NCBI GenBank assembly: GCA_037039685.1
Contig: JAWNGF010000008.1
Coordinates: 2,232,001 to 2,296,000, forward strand
Origin: Ceratobasidium sp. AG-K
Lineage: Eukaryota; Basidiomycota; Agaricomycetes; Cantharellales; Ceratobasidiaceae
Direction of reading: 5' to 3'
DNA: 64,000 nucleotides
A program made the translations under genes and the position numbers. Shown one piece after another: positions 1 to 10,860 of the stretch. A model generated the notes under the pieces. It was not told the origin of the DNA. It saw only the letters and a program-made list of their open reading frames with translations, and did not search any database. How positions within the stretch are numbered: the first letter of the stretch is position 1; each line of letters starts with the position of its first letter.

Positions 1-1
1 T

Positions 2-913
2 CCTGCCATCTCACCCAGCCTGGAACCCACAGGAATGCTGGTTGCTGATGACAGGGCTGCAGAACTCAGGGCTGTGATAGAGGAGGTCCAGGAAACACTG
101 AAATGGACTCAGGAGCGCTACAAAGCAGCATATCATGGAGTTTCTATGCCACAATTTGAAGTTGGAGATAAAGTTTGGTTGTTAGGCACACATATCAAGT
201 CCCAACGCCCCAACAAGAAGCTGGATCACAAGCAATATGTTCCCTTCCCTGTTCTGGAGCACATAGGCTCCCATGCTTACTGCTTAGAGCTCCCTGAGAT
301 GATGAAGATCCATGATGTTTTCCATGTTGCTCTGCTCTCTAGAGTAAAGCAGGACACTGATCTCAAGCACACCCTCCAACAACCACCCCCTGTGATCACA
401 GAAGATGGGGAAGAAGTTGATGAGGTGGACAAACTGATTGATTGGAAGCTGGATGATGGAATCTGGAAGTACAGGGTTTGTTGGCAACGCTATGGACTGC
501 TTGACAACACTTTTGAGCCTGCTTCTGATTTTGTGCACTTGGAGGACAAATTGCAGGACTTCTATGCTAATGTTCTCAATGCCCCACAGCCTGATGATCT
601 GATTCCATGTGCCCTACCTCAGTTTAAAAGGCCAGCCGGCAAATGCATGTCCATTGCCACCAAAACCCACTTTCTTGCAGCCATTGCCTCACTCAAGCAC
701 CCCAAGCTCTGCCCAAACTCCTCTACTGCTGTCCATCATGTCCATTCATTGCCCCCACAACAACACCCCTTTCAACAGCTGGGGCAGCTTGGATACCTAC
801 CTCCACTATATGCCAGAAGGCTTCAAAAGCAAACTAAACTCAGGCATCCCCTACCTGCACTTTGGGCTCATTCCTGCTGCTACCCAGCATGCCTGCTTGC
901 GCTAGGGGCCTGA
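2..913 (+). pseudogene. pol: Ty3/Gypsy pol C-terminus: integrase C-domain and chromodomain (LTR-A family, partial)
   Basis: The frame is open from the window edge, so this is the tail of a pol gene that starts outside. Residues about 45-110 are the integrase C-terminal domain (FEVGDKVWLLG, then the GPF-like stretch YVPFPVLEHIGSHAYCLELP and HDVFHVALLSR). PPPVITEDGEE follows, then a chromodomain (VDKLIDWKLDDGIWKYRV, NTFEPASDFVHLEDKL). The chromodomain normally tethers integrase to histone marks at insertion sites. Past about residue 185 the frame is low-complexity and overlaps the next ORF in another frame, so the true pol end is probably nearer 650. The first ATG (35) is internal and not a real start. 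The same family appears on the minus strand at 11.6-24.8 kb. Confidence 0.85.
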
Positions 914-1352
914 TCTTCTCTACCATGTGCGCTATGGCAATCTTTACTACCTCAGCAGCAACAATCCCACTTCCCTGTGCCATGGTCCCTGCTATTGTGG
1001 GCACCATCTTATTGCACATGATTTCTGCAATTGCCACAGGGTCATTGCTTAGCATCACAACAAAAACTGCCCACTGGAGGTTGAAGTCTCCCTATCTGAG
1101 TACATAGACCACTTCTACATCAGGAACAACAAGGAATTGCATGTTTCTTTCAATCAACTTGCGCTCAGAGACAATTAAGAGCCCAATCCACCTCTCCTCT
1201 GGTACCCAGAGCCTGAATCACTTCCAGAGGAGCCTGCAGCAAGTTGTGGATGGTTTCTAGAGCCTCCAGTTGCTTCTGATTGGGGCAGCACTTCCCAAGT
1301 AGGTGGGGGCAAGCAGCAATGGTCCAATCACTCCGCCAATGGTCCATTTTAG
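738..1352 (+). pseudogene. Accessory 3' ORF of the LTR-A element, three in-frame stops
   Basis: A frame from ATG 738 (MSIHCPHNN) runs 204 codons and ends in a TAG that overlaps the polypurine tract. It has only three internal stops: TAG at 903, TAG at 1050 and TAA at 1176, each one C-to-T change from a Gln codon. It is rich in aromatic and Cys/His residues (YLHYMPEGFKSKL, CHGPCYCGHHLIAHDFCNCH). A related copy lies at 11590-11749 on the minus strand (MPIHCPHNN, LHYMPAGFNGKLDSG) and another at 1745-2040, so it belongs to the family. I recognise no known domain. A position between chromodomain and 3' LTR is where envelope-like or accessory ORFs sit in some Ty3/Gypsy elements; I see no signal peptide or transmembrane helix. 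Confidence 0.5.
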
Positions 1353-1361
1353 GGGGGGCAA
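1351..1361 (+). other. Polypurine tract of LTR-A element
   Basis: A run of seven G followed by CAA lies directly before TGTCATGAGCC, the LTR-A 5' terminus. This is the expected plus-strand primer site and ties the LTR-A repeats to the pol fragment at the window start. Confidence 0.8.
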
Positions 1362-1592
1362 TGTCATGAGCCTTGCTCCTGACAATGGTCTGTGTGCTGC
1401 ACCTTCTTTGCTTGTTGGCTGCCTTTGTTGTTCTGTTTGTTGTTTTTGCCCTGCTGTGTGCTTGTTGGTTGCCACGTAGTTTGTTCTGTTGTTTACTCCT
1501 TTGTTGTTACTTCTCCTGCTTAGCCCTTTGTACCCCTGGCTCAGCGGCATGTATTCTCCAGTCTGTGATTTTTCCAGAGCACTGCATATTGA
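1362..1592 (+). repeat. 3' LTR of the LTR-A element, truncated
   Basis: Starts TGTCATGAGCC and matches the first ~230 bp of the complete copies at 8558, 53901 and 62747. Similarity stops after about 1592, so roughly the last 280 bp are missing and the break joins unrelated sequence. Confidence 0.8.
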
Positions 1593-1744
1593 CTCAAACC
1601 CTTGATCAGCTCTGGCATACTGTGCAAATATTTTTATTAAGTATTCAACATGCAAAAACACTTGGGTTAAGTCTCTATGCAAGTCTGGTGGTTACCTCAG
1701 GGTCTTTTAGTGTTACATTTGCAGCTGACTGTAACGTCATTACA

Positions 1745-2040
1745 TGCCAAAGGGCTTCAAGAGCAACCTAGACTCAGGCTATCCCTTCCTTTACTTTGTG
1801 CTCATCCCTCCTGCCACCAAGCATGCCTGCTAATGCAAGGGGCCCAATTTGTTCTACCATGTGCACTATGGCTAGCTGTACCACCTCACCCATGATCTCA
1901 CTGCCCTACACAGCAGCACCTTCTACTGCTGGAAGTACTTCATTGCATGCAATTTCTGTAACATTCCATGGGGTTATTGCTTGCCATCACTATAAAAACA
2001 GCCAACTAGAGCTCAGTATCTGAGTGTACCAACCATTTTT
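1745..2040 (+). repeat. Diverged copy of the LTR-A 3' ORF region
   Basis: Reads like a diverged duplicate of 815-1110: ATGCCAAAGGGCTTCAAGAG against ATGCCAGAAGGCTTCAAAAG, then matching blocks through the conserved TTCTACCATGTG. It carries several stops. The 1593-1744 stretch before it shows nothing I recognise. Confidence 0.6.
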
Positions 2041-3055
2041 ACATTGGAAACCTCAAGGATTTGCACATTTTGTTTGATCTTGTGGCACAAGGAGCTGCTG
2101 CCAACCTGGCTTCTACAGAACTGCAAGGACAAACAGCAAGAGTGACCCACTTCATACCAGGATTAGCTTTGGGTAACCTGGGCCAGTCTAAACTCACATC
2201 ACAGTCTCTGGACAGCGACTGAGACAAAGGGAGTGGGCACATACTCACACAGATTGGGAGCACCCTGGACTTTACCCTGTTCCTGGGAGCTTTTCCACTG
2301 CCTCAGATCTTCTTGCCTTTCCAAACTCTTTATTGAGGGGATTACGTGCATTCCAGTCTTGCAGCCTTCATATATGTGGCTTCTGCCACATTTTGTGATG
2401 AGCCAAGCTCCTGACAATAGTCCATTGTTGGGTGTCTATGCTGAGTGTCTCTCCCTCTCCCTCAAGTGCTCATCCTGAGCAACATATTTTTTTGTTACTG
2501 TTACTTCTTTGTCACAACTTTCATTGCTTAGTTGTTGACACATGTGGTTGATCAGAATGTAGACCCCATCTTCTCTTTTGTCCATGTTGCTTTGCTTAGA
2601 TCTCTGTGTGCTACACACCCTTCTTCTTCTGATATTTTTATCCTGCTCAATTGGGGCTTGCTGTGCTTTCCCAATGTAGATAGTGTGTCTTTTGTTTGCT
2701 TGCTATAATAGATGCAAGGGAAACCATCTTGGAACCCCAAGAATGATTTACCTTGTTGTTTACCCACTCTACTTTGCTCTGAAGAGGGTACCTAACATCT
2801 TTGGAGCCTCTCAGTGATCCTAAGGCCTAAGAGCTGCTCATTAGTCTCAAAGAACCCTTCTCTGAGCAGGTTGTGACACATTTGATGCACTGGACAGCAG
2901 TGCAATGTGTGTACTTAACCTCCAGGGTGACAAAGCTGCTGGACTCCCCATGAGTGGTTTTCAACCAAGCTGGAGTGGCAGGTCCCTGAGTGCAGCAAGG
3001 TTCTAACAGCACAATGTCATTTGGAGAAGCAGTGGAAAAGAACTGTTGAAGGGTT
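2040..3055 (-). pseudogene. gag: gag/protease relic of LTR-A family, split by a solo LTR
   Basis: On the minus strand, 3055-2884 encodes a gag tail (GESSSFVTLEV, then CTAVQCIKC) like element N (GESASFVTQEI, CTAGQCIKCGRN). The frame is cut inside the Cys motif by the solo LTR at 2394-2878 and resumes at 2393 with KCGRSHIYEGCKTGMHV. Further down, 2200-2040 resembles the protease end of N (ANPGMKWVTLAV and SVEARLA against ANPDINWSSLEV and SMEARLA). Stops and frame breaks are frequent. Strongly decayed. Confidence 0.6.
2394..2878 (+). repeat. Solo LTR, LTR-A subfamily 2, TSD CATTT
   Basis: 485 bp, TGTGATGAGCC...GGTTGTGACA, with perfect 5-bp direct repeats CATTT at 2389-2393 and 2879-2883. The repeat and the gag frame on both sides define the insertion exactly. 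Probably left by recombination between the two LTRs of a full element. Confidence 0.9.
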
Positions 3056-3412
3056 ACCAAGACAATTTCCGTTGCTTTCTTTATGGCAAGCAAAACAATG
3101 ACACAAATTATGGGGGAAAGTGCAGCAAGCCCAAGATGAGCATGACAGGGACATCAGCAGAAGCCATGTGTATAGCAAATAGAGATCTAAACACACAAAT
3201 AGGAAGCCAGAGGACAGACCTTACATGCCAATCAGCTGCATGTGTGACAAACTAAGGAAGGGAAGTCTTAACAAAGGAGCATCAATCAAAAAAACTACAT
3301 ATGTGATAGATGGAGGTGTGACCCAGAGAGAGTGGAGTACACACACCAAAGAGAGAATGCACAACATTGAGACACAACACATAGTCCATGGTCAGGAGCA
3401 TGGCCCATGACT
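3056..3412 (-). repeat. Diverged, truncated LTR-A LTR
   Basis: Minus-strand LTR remnant parallel to 3990-4330: GACAATTTCC, a GGGGGAAAGTGCAGCAAGCCC block, ACATCAGCAGAAG, ending GGTCAGGAGCATGG and CCATGACT. It lacks the end next to gag and shows no TSD. It may be the 5' LTR of the gag relic beside it. Confidence 0.6.
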
Positions 3413-3844
3413 TGATCTTGGAACAATCAGAAGGGAGGATAGCTAGTTTGGCAAGTCTGCCTTTCCAATGGGCACATCCTTTTCCAGCATATGCACTGTA
3501 GGTACCACTGGTATCTCAGCAGCTAATTCCCCTCCTCTTTGTGCAGCAGTTCCTTTGACTGCTCACCCCACTTCACTCAAATAATTGTCCAAACTACATG
3601 CAACTCTCCGCATGCCAGGCATGGTTGCTTGCACTGACAGTGTATGTGGAACACAATTCCATCCAAAACAACAAAGCATTGCCAATTGCTTTTGATTGCC
3701 TCTGCATCCCAGACACTCCTGAACTCCAACCACCCCCACTCCCTTACCAAGGGCCTGACTATGGCTTGCAGAGGGCCATGCAAGTTGTCAATGGCTTGGG
3801 GAGTCCCCACAGCCTCTGGGGTAATGCACCAATTCCCAAGTGGG
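3413..3844. other. Unassigned sequence
   Basis: About 430 bp between two LTR remnants. Short frames exist on both strands (for example 3598-3876 plus) but none shows a motif, codon pattern or repeat that I can tie to a gene. It is the target of the solo LTR that follows. Confidence 0.4.
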
Positions 3845-4330
3845 TGTCACAATCTGCTCAGAGAAGGGTTGTTTGAGACTAATGAGTGGCTCTTAGGCCT
3901 GAAAATCACTGAGAGGCTCCAAATGATGTTGGATAACCTCCTCAGGGTGCAGTAGAGTGAGTACAGAACAAGGTAGATTGTTCTTGGGGTTCCAGGACAA
4001 TTTCCCTTGCATCTTGTTTAGCAAGAAACAAAAAAAGCTCTATCTACATGGGGAAAGCACGGCAAGCCCAAATTGAGCAGGATAAGAACATCAGAAGAAA
4101 CAGGTGTGTAAGACATGGAGATCTAAGGTCAGCAAAATGGGAGAAACAGAAGATGGGTTCCTCATGCTGATCAACTCCGTGTATCAAGAGCTAAGCAATA
4201 GAAGTTGCAACAAAGGAGTAACAATCAAAACAAAATATGTGGCACAGGATGAGCGCAAGGGGGAGAGGGACAGACACACAGCACAGAGGCACCCAACACT
4301 GGACCAATGTCAGGAGCATGGCTTGTGACA
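3845..4330 (-). repeat. Solo LTR, LTR-A subfamily 2, TSD GTGGG
   Basis: 486 bp in reverse orientation, TGTCACAATCTGC...GGCTTGTGACA, with perfect repeats GTGGG at 3840-3844 and 4331-4335. Confidence 0.9.
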
Positions 4331-4390
4331 GTGGGCCACAGCAAGCATGAAGATTGTTCAATAAGTCCACCAGAGCCCTATTCCAGGGCC

Positions 4391-4790
4391 ATACCATGAG
4401 CCACTCTCCTGGCAATGAACTGTATGGTATGCGTGTACCATCATTGTGCTGTGTGCATTTGTTATTTCTGCTGTCTGTTCTGGATTTGCACTCCCCAGCA
4501 TCACATGATTTAGAGCACTGCTGCTTTGCTTGTTCTTTGCTCACCGAGCCTTTTGAACACCTGGTTACATTGCATGTATCCTGCAGTCTCTCCAATTTTT
4601 GGACCCTGCATGTTGATCCACATGTGCTGCATGACCTTCTTCCTCCAAGGTTCTGACATTGCCCCCTTCGACGTGTTCCCTCTTCATAACAAAGCTAGTT
4701 GTTCCTGGTCTTTTCTTACTATTATAGATGGAAGGGAAATTGTTGTGTAACCACAAGGTTAATTTGAGCATATTGTTCATCCGCACCAGT
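4391..4790 (+). repeat. Highly diverged LTR-A LTR
   Basis: Begins TACCATGAGCCACTCTCC, like the TGTCATGAGCC start, and keeps blocks in order: TGTTGATCCACATGTGC, TGACCTTCTTC, and ATAGATGGAAGGGAAATTG near 4727. Limits are approximate. It may be the 5' LTR of the relic at 4.8-8.2 kb. Confidence 0.45.
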
Positions 4791-4901
4791 GGGGTGTGAA
4801 TTTCTTGTCAATCATCTTTTGGAGCTGTTCACCAGTGTGCACAGCTGTCTGACTGGGTACTCCTCACACCGGCTTTTTGGCACTTTCATCAGCTTCACAC
4901 A

Positions 4902-5315
4902 GTGCCAGCCATCAATAGGGGCATTTGCATTCCACTCCAAGCTGCCCCCATTCTAAACCCTCCTGCTCCAAGTGTGTTCTCAGCTTCAAGTGGCTTGGCA
5001 CATGATGCACACAGGTTTGGTTCCATCCTCAGGGACAACAGGAAGCCCAAGCACTGGGCATGGAGCACTGACAGCACCCAGAAAAGCGAAGTTCCTCAGG
5101 AAGCAGGCATCTGTTCATTGACAAAGATTGAGAGAGGCAAAGAGTGTTTACAGCGTGATTTACAACCCATCAATGGAGGGACCTACAAAGTTCTGTTGCT
5201 CAATGGAGAGTTGCACACTAACACTCATGCGATGCATCAAAGAGCTAGAAAACACATGAAATCTCATTTTGAGCCAGAGGTCCACCAGGCCTTTGAAGAA
5301 GCTCTACCTCAGTGA
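4902..5315 (+). CDS. Unknown 137-aa ORF, possible gag relic
   Basis: The longest clean frame in this part of the relic (ATG 4902, stop 5313). The protein is basic and Ser/Pro-rich at first (ILNPPAPSVFSASSGLAHD), then ILRDNRKPKHWAWSTD and HQRARKHMKSHFEPEVHQ. I recognise no domain. It lies between a diverged LTR and gag/protease remnants on the same strand, where gag would be expected, but I could not align it to the gag of element N. It may also be a chance frame. Confidence 0.25.
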   Translation: MPAINRGICIPLQAAPILNPPAPSVFSASSGLAHDAHRFGSILRDNRKPKHWAWSTDSTQKSEVPQEAGICSLTKIERGKECLQRDLQPINGGTYKVLLLNGELHTNTHAMHQRARKHMKSHFEPEVHQAFEEALPQ

Positions 5316-5329
5316 ACTTGTTGTGGCCC

Positions 5330-5845
5330 AATCCTGCTGTCCAAGAGATTGCAGCAGGTTGTGGGATTAAAATGTATGTGGGTCCTTGAAAAGAAGTTTG
5401 GGAAGGCAGGAACCATCAAGGACACAAACAAACCTCCCAGGGAGGGGCCAAAGAATAGCCAACCACTCTGATGTGTCTGCACATGCCAATGATCCACATT
5501 TGTTGATAGAACCCCTATACTGTGTGGCTTTTCACAAAAATATGCCTTTTACTTCCAGTTGTCAGTGAGGAAATCAAAAGCTCCTATCCTGCTCTACTCA
5601 ACTGTAGTTCCACTCCCCACTTTAGCAATCCTTGGCTTCCTCATCACCACTCCTAGATGCTCAGTGAACTCCAACAACCTAGCAAACTTTTGGCATTGAT
5701 GGCAGAGAACTCAGGGTCCCCATTCGATACAACTGCCATCTCACATCCACTACTTGATCACATTACTTCACTTCAACGTTATATGGGATGCAGCTTCAAG
5801 ACTGGCATAGAATTCTAGGCATGCCTAAGTTACAACAACCTAACC
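5330..5845 (+). pseudogene. gag-end/protease relic (first half)
   Basis: Plus-strand sequence parallel to 10040-10500: AAGAAGTTTGGGAAGGC matches AAGAAATTTGGAAAGG; the downstream block GGCATTGATGGCAGAGAACTC matches the Gly-Ile-Asn-Gly protease segment of element N; and TACTTGATCACATTAC follows in both. No frame survives. The solo LTR at 5846 splits it with TSD TAACC, and the relic resumes at 6879. Confidence 0.55.
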
Positions 5846-6873
5846 TGTCACAACCTGCTCACAGAGGGGTTGTTTGAGACTTATATCCGGCTCTTATGCC
5901 TGCAAATCACTGAGAGGCTCCAAAAGATGTTTGGATAACCTCCTCAGGGCGAAGTACAGTGGGTAAACAACAAGGTAAATCATTCTTGGGATTCCAAGCT
6001 GATTTCCCCTGCATCATTATAGCAAGCAGAAGAGAGGAAGCACTATCTACATGGGGAAAGCACAACAGTCCAAAAGGAGCATGAGAGGAACATCAGAACC
6101 AGAAGAGCCAGAACCACATGGGGATCAATGTGCAGCGCTCCGGAAAAATTACAGACCGGAGATTACATGCCGATAATCCACGCGTACAACGGGCTAAGCG
6201 AGAGAAGCAATGTCAAAGGAGTAAACATCCAAATGAGCAACATGGCAGCCAACAACCACACAACAAGGGTGTCACAAGCCTTGCTCCTGACAAAGGTGTG
6301 TGTGCTGCGCTTTCTTCACTTGTTGGCAGCCTTTGTTGTTCTCTTTGTTGTTTTCCCCCTGTTGTGTGCTTGTTGGCTGCCACATAGTTTGCTTTGTTGT
6401 TTACTCTTTTGTTGTTGCTTGTCTTGCTTAGCCCTTTGTACACGTGGATCATTGGCATGTATTCTCTGGTCTGTGAGATTTTCGGAGCGCTGCGCATTGA
6501 GCCTCATGTGCTACATGCTCTTCTTGTTCTGATGTTCCTTTCATGCTCCTTTTGGACTGTTGTGTTTTCCCCATGTAGGTAGCGCTTCCCTTCTTCTGTT
6601 TGCTATAAAAGATGCAAGGGAAATTGTCTTGGAATCCCAAGAACGATTTACCTTGTTATTTACCCACTCTATTTCGCCCTGAGGAGGTTATCTAACATCT
6701 TTTGGAGCCTCTCAGTGATTCTCAGGGCTAAGAGCCACACATTAGTCAAAAAACAATGCTTCTCTGAGCAGGTTGTGGCAAAGGGGGAAAAACAACAAAC
6801 GGAACAACAAATGCAGCCAACAAGCAATGAAGAGGCAACACATAGACCATTGTCAGGAGCGAGGCTTGTGACA
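5846..6873 (-). repeat. Solo LTR-A (outer), interrupted; TSD TAACC
   Basis: Reverse-oriented LTR in two pieces, 5846-6269 and 6786-6873. It starts TGTCACAACCTGC and ends GGCTTGTGACA, with perfect repeats TAACC at 5841-5845 and 6874-6878. The break is explained by the inner plus-strand LTR with its own TSD. Without the insert it is about 512 bp. Confidence 0.9.
6270..6780 (+). repeat. Solo LTR-A (inner) inside another solo LTR-A; TSD AAGGG
   Basis: 511 bp, TGTCACAAGCC...GGTTGTGGCA (terminal TGACA changed to TGGCA). Perfect repeats AAGGG at 6265-6269 and 6781-6785. The two parts of the outer LTR join correctly when it is removed. Confidence 0.9.
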
Positions 6874-6878
6874 TAACC

Positions 6879-8227
6879 CTGCAATCCAACTGGTCCATCT
6901 GGAGGTTGTTCCCATTCAAGTCTGTGGAAGCCAGGTGGGCAGGAGTCTCTGCTTGCTACGGCATTGCTTGCTTGATGTCTCATGATTTCCTGAGCAACTT
7001 TGACAATGAATGATTTACTGAAATGCCTCTGACCTGCATCTTGACTGCACAGTCAGCCTTCAATGCAGGCAAAGAGGTTTACTGTGTTCCAAAATACCCT
7101 ATGCCACCAAGGTAGTCTGCTGCACTCAAGCAGCTCATTGACACCAGGCTAGCTGCGCGTAACAGAGCAAGGACTTCACCTGGAGAAGGATCAATGAGCA
7201 TCATTATGCTTTTGACAAAACCATCAAGGATCAACAGCCCCTGTTGTGCATAAGCAAACCATTTGAAAAAACTGAAGCATTCCAAGATCTTCACCAGCAG
7301 GAGTTTTGCACTGGATACCACAGTGCACAAATTAAGGTAGGGCATGAATGGGGAACTGCATTGGGACAACATATGGCCCTGTTGAGTGGGGTGTCATGCC
7401 CTCAGACTGACAGACACTCCTACTCTCTTCCAACTGTTTGCAAATATACCTTCTAGGACCTATTGGACATTACAGTGATTGGTCACCTTAATGACATCCT
7501 GATTGCTTCTGATCATGCATTTGAGTATGAAAAACATACCAAACAAGTGCTTAATCACCTCAGAAAAAACTACCTGTTCTGCAACCCTGCCAAATGCCTT
7601 TTATTTGTCACATTGGTATCCCACATTGACTTCAGCAACACCCCTGAAGGCATCTCAATGAAAATGACAAGGTGGATACATCCAAAGGATGGCCTACTCC
7701 CCACACTGTTAAAGTTGTTTAACTGTTTTTATGTTTTGTCAACTCTCATTGTTGTTGAGTGCCAGATTTCAACTCCTGAGCACATCCCAGCCATGATCTG
7801 GCAGAGAAAGAGGTAGGCTGGCAATGGGCACCATTGAGTCTTGGTTATCACAAGGCCATCCAGCAAGCAATTGATGTAGAACCTAGTCTTGTGTATCCCA
7901 TTGAGAAGACTAGAAATTGGTATCTGCTGCTAGTGTCATACAACTTGGGCATCCCTTACTGGTTTGGAGGGAAGAAGTGAAAACCCAATTCCCTCACTGG
8001 GTGTAGAGCGCACCTTGCTCAGGGAATGCTTTATGAGCTAATGACCACAGAGGGCTGTTTTCCTGGCTACTTGGCTGCAATTGCTGCAATTAATTCTTCT
8101 ATCCCAGAGGAACTTAAAGAGGTGTTGAAAATGCCACAGTCCATCACTCAGACATGCAGGTATTCCACTTGGAGCAACAGAGACTTATTCTATCTTGGAA
8201 AAATAGTTATTCTAGATGAACTGGACA
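6879..8227 (+). pseudogene. pol: pol relic: reverse transcriptase palm and possible integrase N-terminus
   Basis: Degenerate plus-strand pol. 7241-7370 reads EAFQDLHQQEF, GYHSAQIKVGHEWGTAL, the RT segment normally FxKLDLRxGYHQIRIxxGHEWKTAF. 7463-7660 gives the palm with HLNDILIASD where YxDDILIFS is expected, so the first catalytic Asp is Asn (AAT at 7490), then TKQVLNHLRKNYLF and the TPEGISM turn. 8026-8227 (NRDLFYLGKIVILDELD) vaguely resembles the start of an integrase. Many stops; inactive. Confidence 0.6.
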
Positions 8228-8515
8228 TGTCACAAGCCATCCTCCTGTCAATGGAAGGTGATACCTGTGTTCCAGTTGACCTGTTCCTTCCTGTGGCTCC
8301 ATAATTTGTTCTGCGCACCTCTTGTGCGAGGCCCATTGTTGTAATCACTGCTCCTTTGTCTGTGTTCCGTTGCTTAGGCATGTTTACACATGGTTGATTA
8401 CCATGTAATGCCTGCTCTGTAACCTCAAGGCTGCTGTGCTTTGACCTCTATGTGCTAGACACACTTCTTTGTCTTATGTTCTCAACTTGCTCATTCTGGC
8501 TTGTTCTCTTGCAGC
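8228..8515 (+). repeat. Diverged LTR-A subfamily 2 LTR, 3' truncated
   Basis: Starts TGTCACAAGCCATCCTCCTG, close to the start of the LTR at 24810 (reverse strand). Later blocks agree in order: GCTCCTTTGTCTG, TTGCTTAG, CACATGGTTGATTACC, TGTGCTAGACACACTTC. It breaks off near 8515. It could be the 3' LTR of the relic before it. Confidence 0.5.
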
Positions 8516-8557
8516 TCCACCAAAAACATGAGGGATATCTTATCCTACCTCTCAGTG

Positions 8558-9066
8558 TATCACAAGCCATGCTCCTGACAATGGTCTGTGTGCTGTGCCT
8601 TCATTGCTTGTGTGCTGCCTTTGTTATTGTGTTTGTTGTTTTCCCCCTATTGTGGGCTTGTTGGCTTCAACGTAGTTTGTTTTGTTATTTACTCCTTTAT
8701 TATTGCTTCTCTTGCTTAGCCCTTTGTACGCTCGGATTATCGCCATGTAATCTCTGGTCTGTGATTTTTCCGGAGCGCTGCACATTGATCTCCATGTGCT
8801 CTGCGCTCTTCTTGTGCTGATGTTCATTTCATGCCCCTTGTGGACTGTTGTGCTTTCACCATGTAGATAGTGCTTCCTTTCTTCTGCTTGCTATAAAAGA
8901 TGCAAGGGAAATTGTCTGGGCATCCCACAAACAATTTACCTTGTTGTTTACCCACTCTACTTCGCCCTGAGGAGGTTATCCAACGTCTTTGGAGCCTTTC
9001 AGTGATTTTCAGTCCTAAGAGCCACTCATTAGTGTCAAACAACCCTTCTCTGAGCAGGTTGTGACA
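8558..9066 (+). repeat. Solo LTR-A, TSD CAGTG
   Basis: 509 bp ending GGTTGTGACA. Its first two bases read TA instead of TG, which puts the perfect 5-bp repeats CAGTG at 8553-8557 and 9067-9071. Starting at an earlier TG (8556) gives no repeat, so TG-to-TA mutation is the simpler reading. Confidence 0.85.
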
Positions 9067-10860
9067 CAGTGCAGGACTCCCCACCCAAGCCGTCACAGGC
9101 AGTTCAGAGCCCTGCAACCCCCAATAACCAATTACTACCCATGAAGTGTCCCTCAATGTCCTACCATCAAGGATGAGTGCCTGCACCCCTCTAGCTGTTT
9201 GCATTCTCCTCTTCCTCCACCATTTGCTTTGGAAACACCTTTAGCAACCCTGAACCCTCTGTCACTCAACAAGTTGCAAAAGGGCCAGTGAAGAATCAGG
9301 TTGTGGAAGGTGACAAAATATCAATGAGGTCATTTGGCTCCTATGGGGAGTCCCCAGATCCCAATGCCGCTTCAAACCCTGGCAGCCATGTTTTCATCCC
9401 CAAGGCGTCCTCCAGAAATACAGGAGAAGCATGAGGCTACAGAGATAAAGCGAGATGCACTAGTGCACTTTGTATTTGCTCATTCCAGCACTGTGATGTG
9501 AGGTTTAAGCTGGACGCCTGGTGCTTCGACCCCCAACTCCAAGTTACCAAACCCTGCAAAGCATGACAGCAGGAAGCACTCCAGGGCAAACCTGTCTACA
9601 TTAGAATGCATGGCCTATTTCCTTGTCAACCTGTCTTCCATTCATTCTGATTATTCCAAGCTCACCTCTGACCCCTTAAGCCAGAAAGAGCTCCAACTGA
9701 GTCTAAGGTGACAGCCTTACCTCCGCAGACTTCTCGATGGTGACCCTGATCCATTGCTATGCAGCTGGAACACATTTGATCCTGCTGCCAAACAGATTTT
9801 GGATGGCCAAACCCACTCCAAACACAATAATTGCTCTGCCAATGATTACCCCACTGACTTCCACATTATTCTGAGCACTCTGAAGGGGCTGGGCAGCAGC
9901 CTGATGTCCGTCTTTCAACAAGGGCTGAAAGCATAAGTCACAAGAAGCTGGATGAGTTCACTTTCACTTGAAACCTCAGAACCTCTTACCAGCTCATTTT
10001 TGCTGTGTGCCTGATTCACAATACGCCTCATGCAGCTTATACAACTGGATGGCATGTGGAATCTCCCAAAAAGAAATTTGGAAAGGTGGGAGCAAAAAGG
10101 ACATTGTGGAGACCTCTTTGAACTGGGCCAATTGTGGGTGATGCTGTACTTTGTCTGCATGTGCCACTAATCCTGTTTGCTGTTGAAACCCATATGCTGT
10201 ACTGTTCTTCAGTGAAATACAACCCCCATTCTTCCACTTGATATTGAGGGAGCCCCTAGCTCCCATGTTGCTTTCCTGAACTTCTGATCCTCTGCCAACT
10301 GCATTGATCTTCAGTTTGCCTGGTGCCACTCACTGACACTCTCTGAACTGCTGGCAGCATGCCAAATTGTTGGCATCAATGGTAACAAAGTCTGGGACCC
10401 CGTCAAATACAAATACCATCTCACATCCACTACTTGATCAGATTCATTCACTCAAACCTTCTATTTCTGCTGCTTGAAGACAGGGCCATTACTCAAGGCA
10501 TGCCCTGGTAACAAGAAGCAAATCCGGAGATCACCCAGTCAACTCTAGAGGATTTTCCATGCTCATGTGAAGATTCCAGGGTAGCAAAAGTCTCTGCTCT
10601 CCACAAGATGGTGCTGTCAATCTTTCATGTGTTCCTCACCTTCTTTAGCCATGAGTTCTTTATCAAAACATTTCCCCACAAGCTCCATCATTGTATTCAG
10701 CCTGGAACCCAGCAAGGATGTCTACTGCGGTGGTCCTATATATCCCATGACACCATGGCCTTGGTTGTGCTCAAACATCTCATTGACACTCAACCCGTTG
10801 CCAGCAAGTTGAGAGCAGGTTTTACTAGGGCTGACAAAAAGTCTGCCAACACGTGACCTG
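9067..10860 (+). pseudogene. gag: gag/protease relic of LTR-A family
   Basis: 9150-9460 matches, as reverse complement, the gag amino-terminal part of element N at 23630-24000: CACCATTTGCTTTG, AACCCTGAACCCTCTG, GGCTCCTATGGGG, CCCCAGATCCCAATCC-like. 10040-10170 matches the gag tail upstream of the N protease (CTGGATGGCATGTGGAA, AAATTTGGAAAGG). 10370-10530 matches its Gly-Ile-Asn-Gly segment. The order gag, gag tail, protease is kept but frames are broken everywhere. 9480-10000 between the blocks is probably middle gag; I could not align it. Confidence 0.6.

Noticed and set aside
862..1107. Plus-strand 81-codon frame with a hydrophobic stretch, considered as a membrane or envelope-like protein
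   Set aside because: It is a shadow of the 738-1352 frame, which is longer, explains its stops as CAG/CAA changes and is shared with other copies.
1373..1771. Hydrophobic Cys/Leu-rich frame (also 6128-6532, 8452-8820, 62758-63009), considered as a small membrane protein
   Set aside because: The same frame appears in every LTR-A LTR in this orientation; it is non-coding LTR sequence whose T/G-rich composition mimics a membrane segment.
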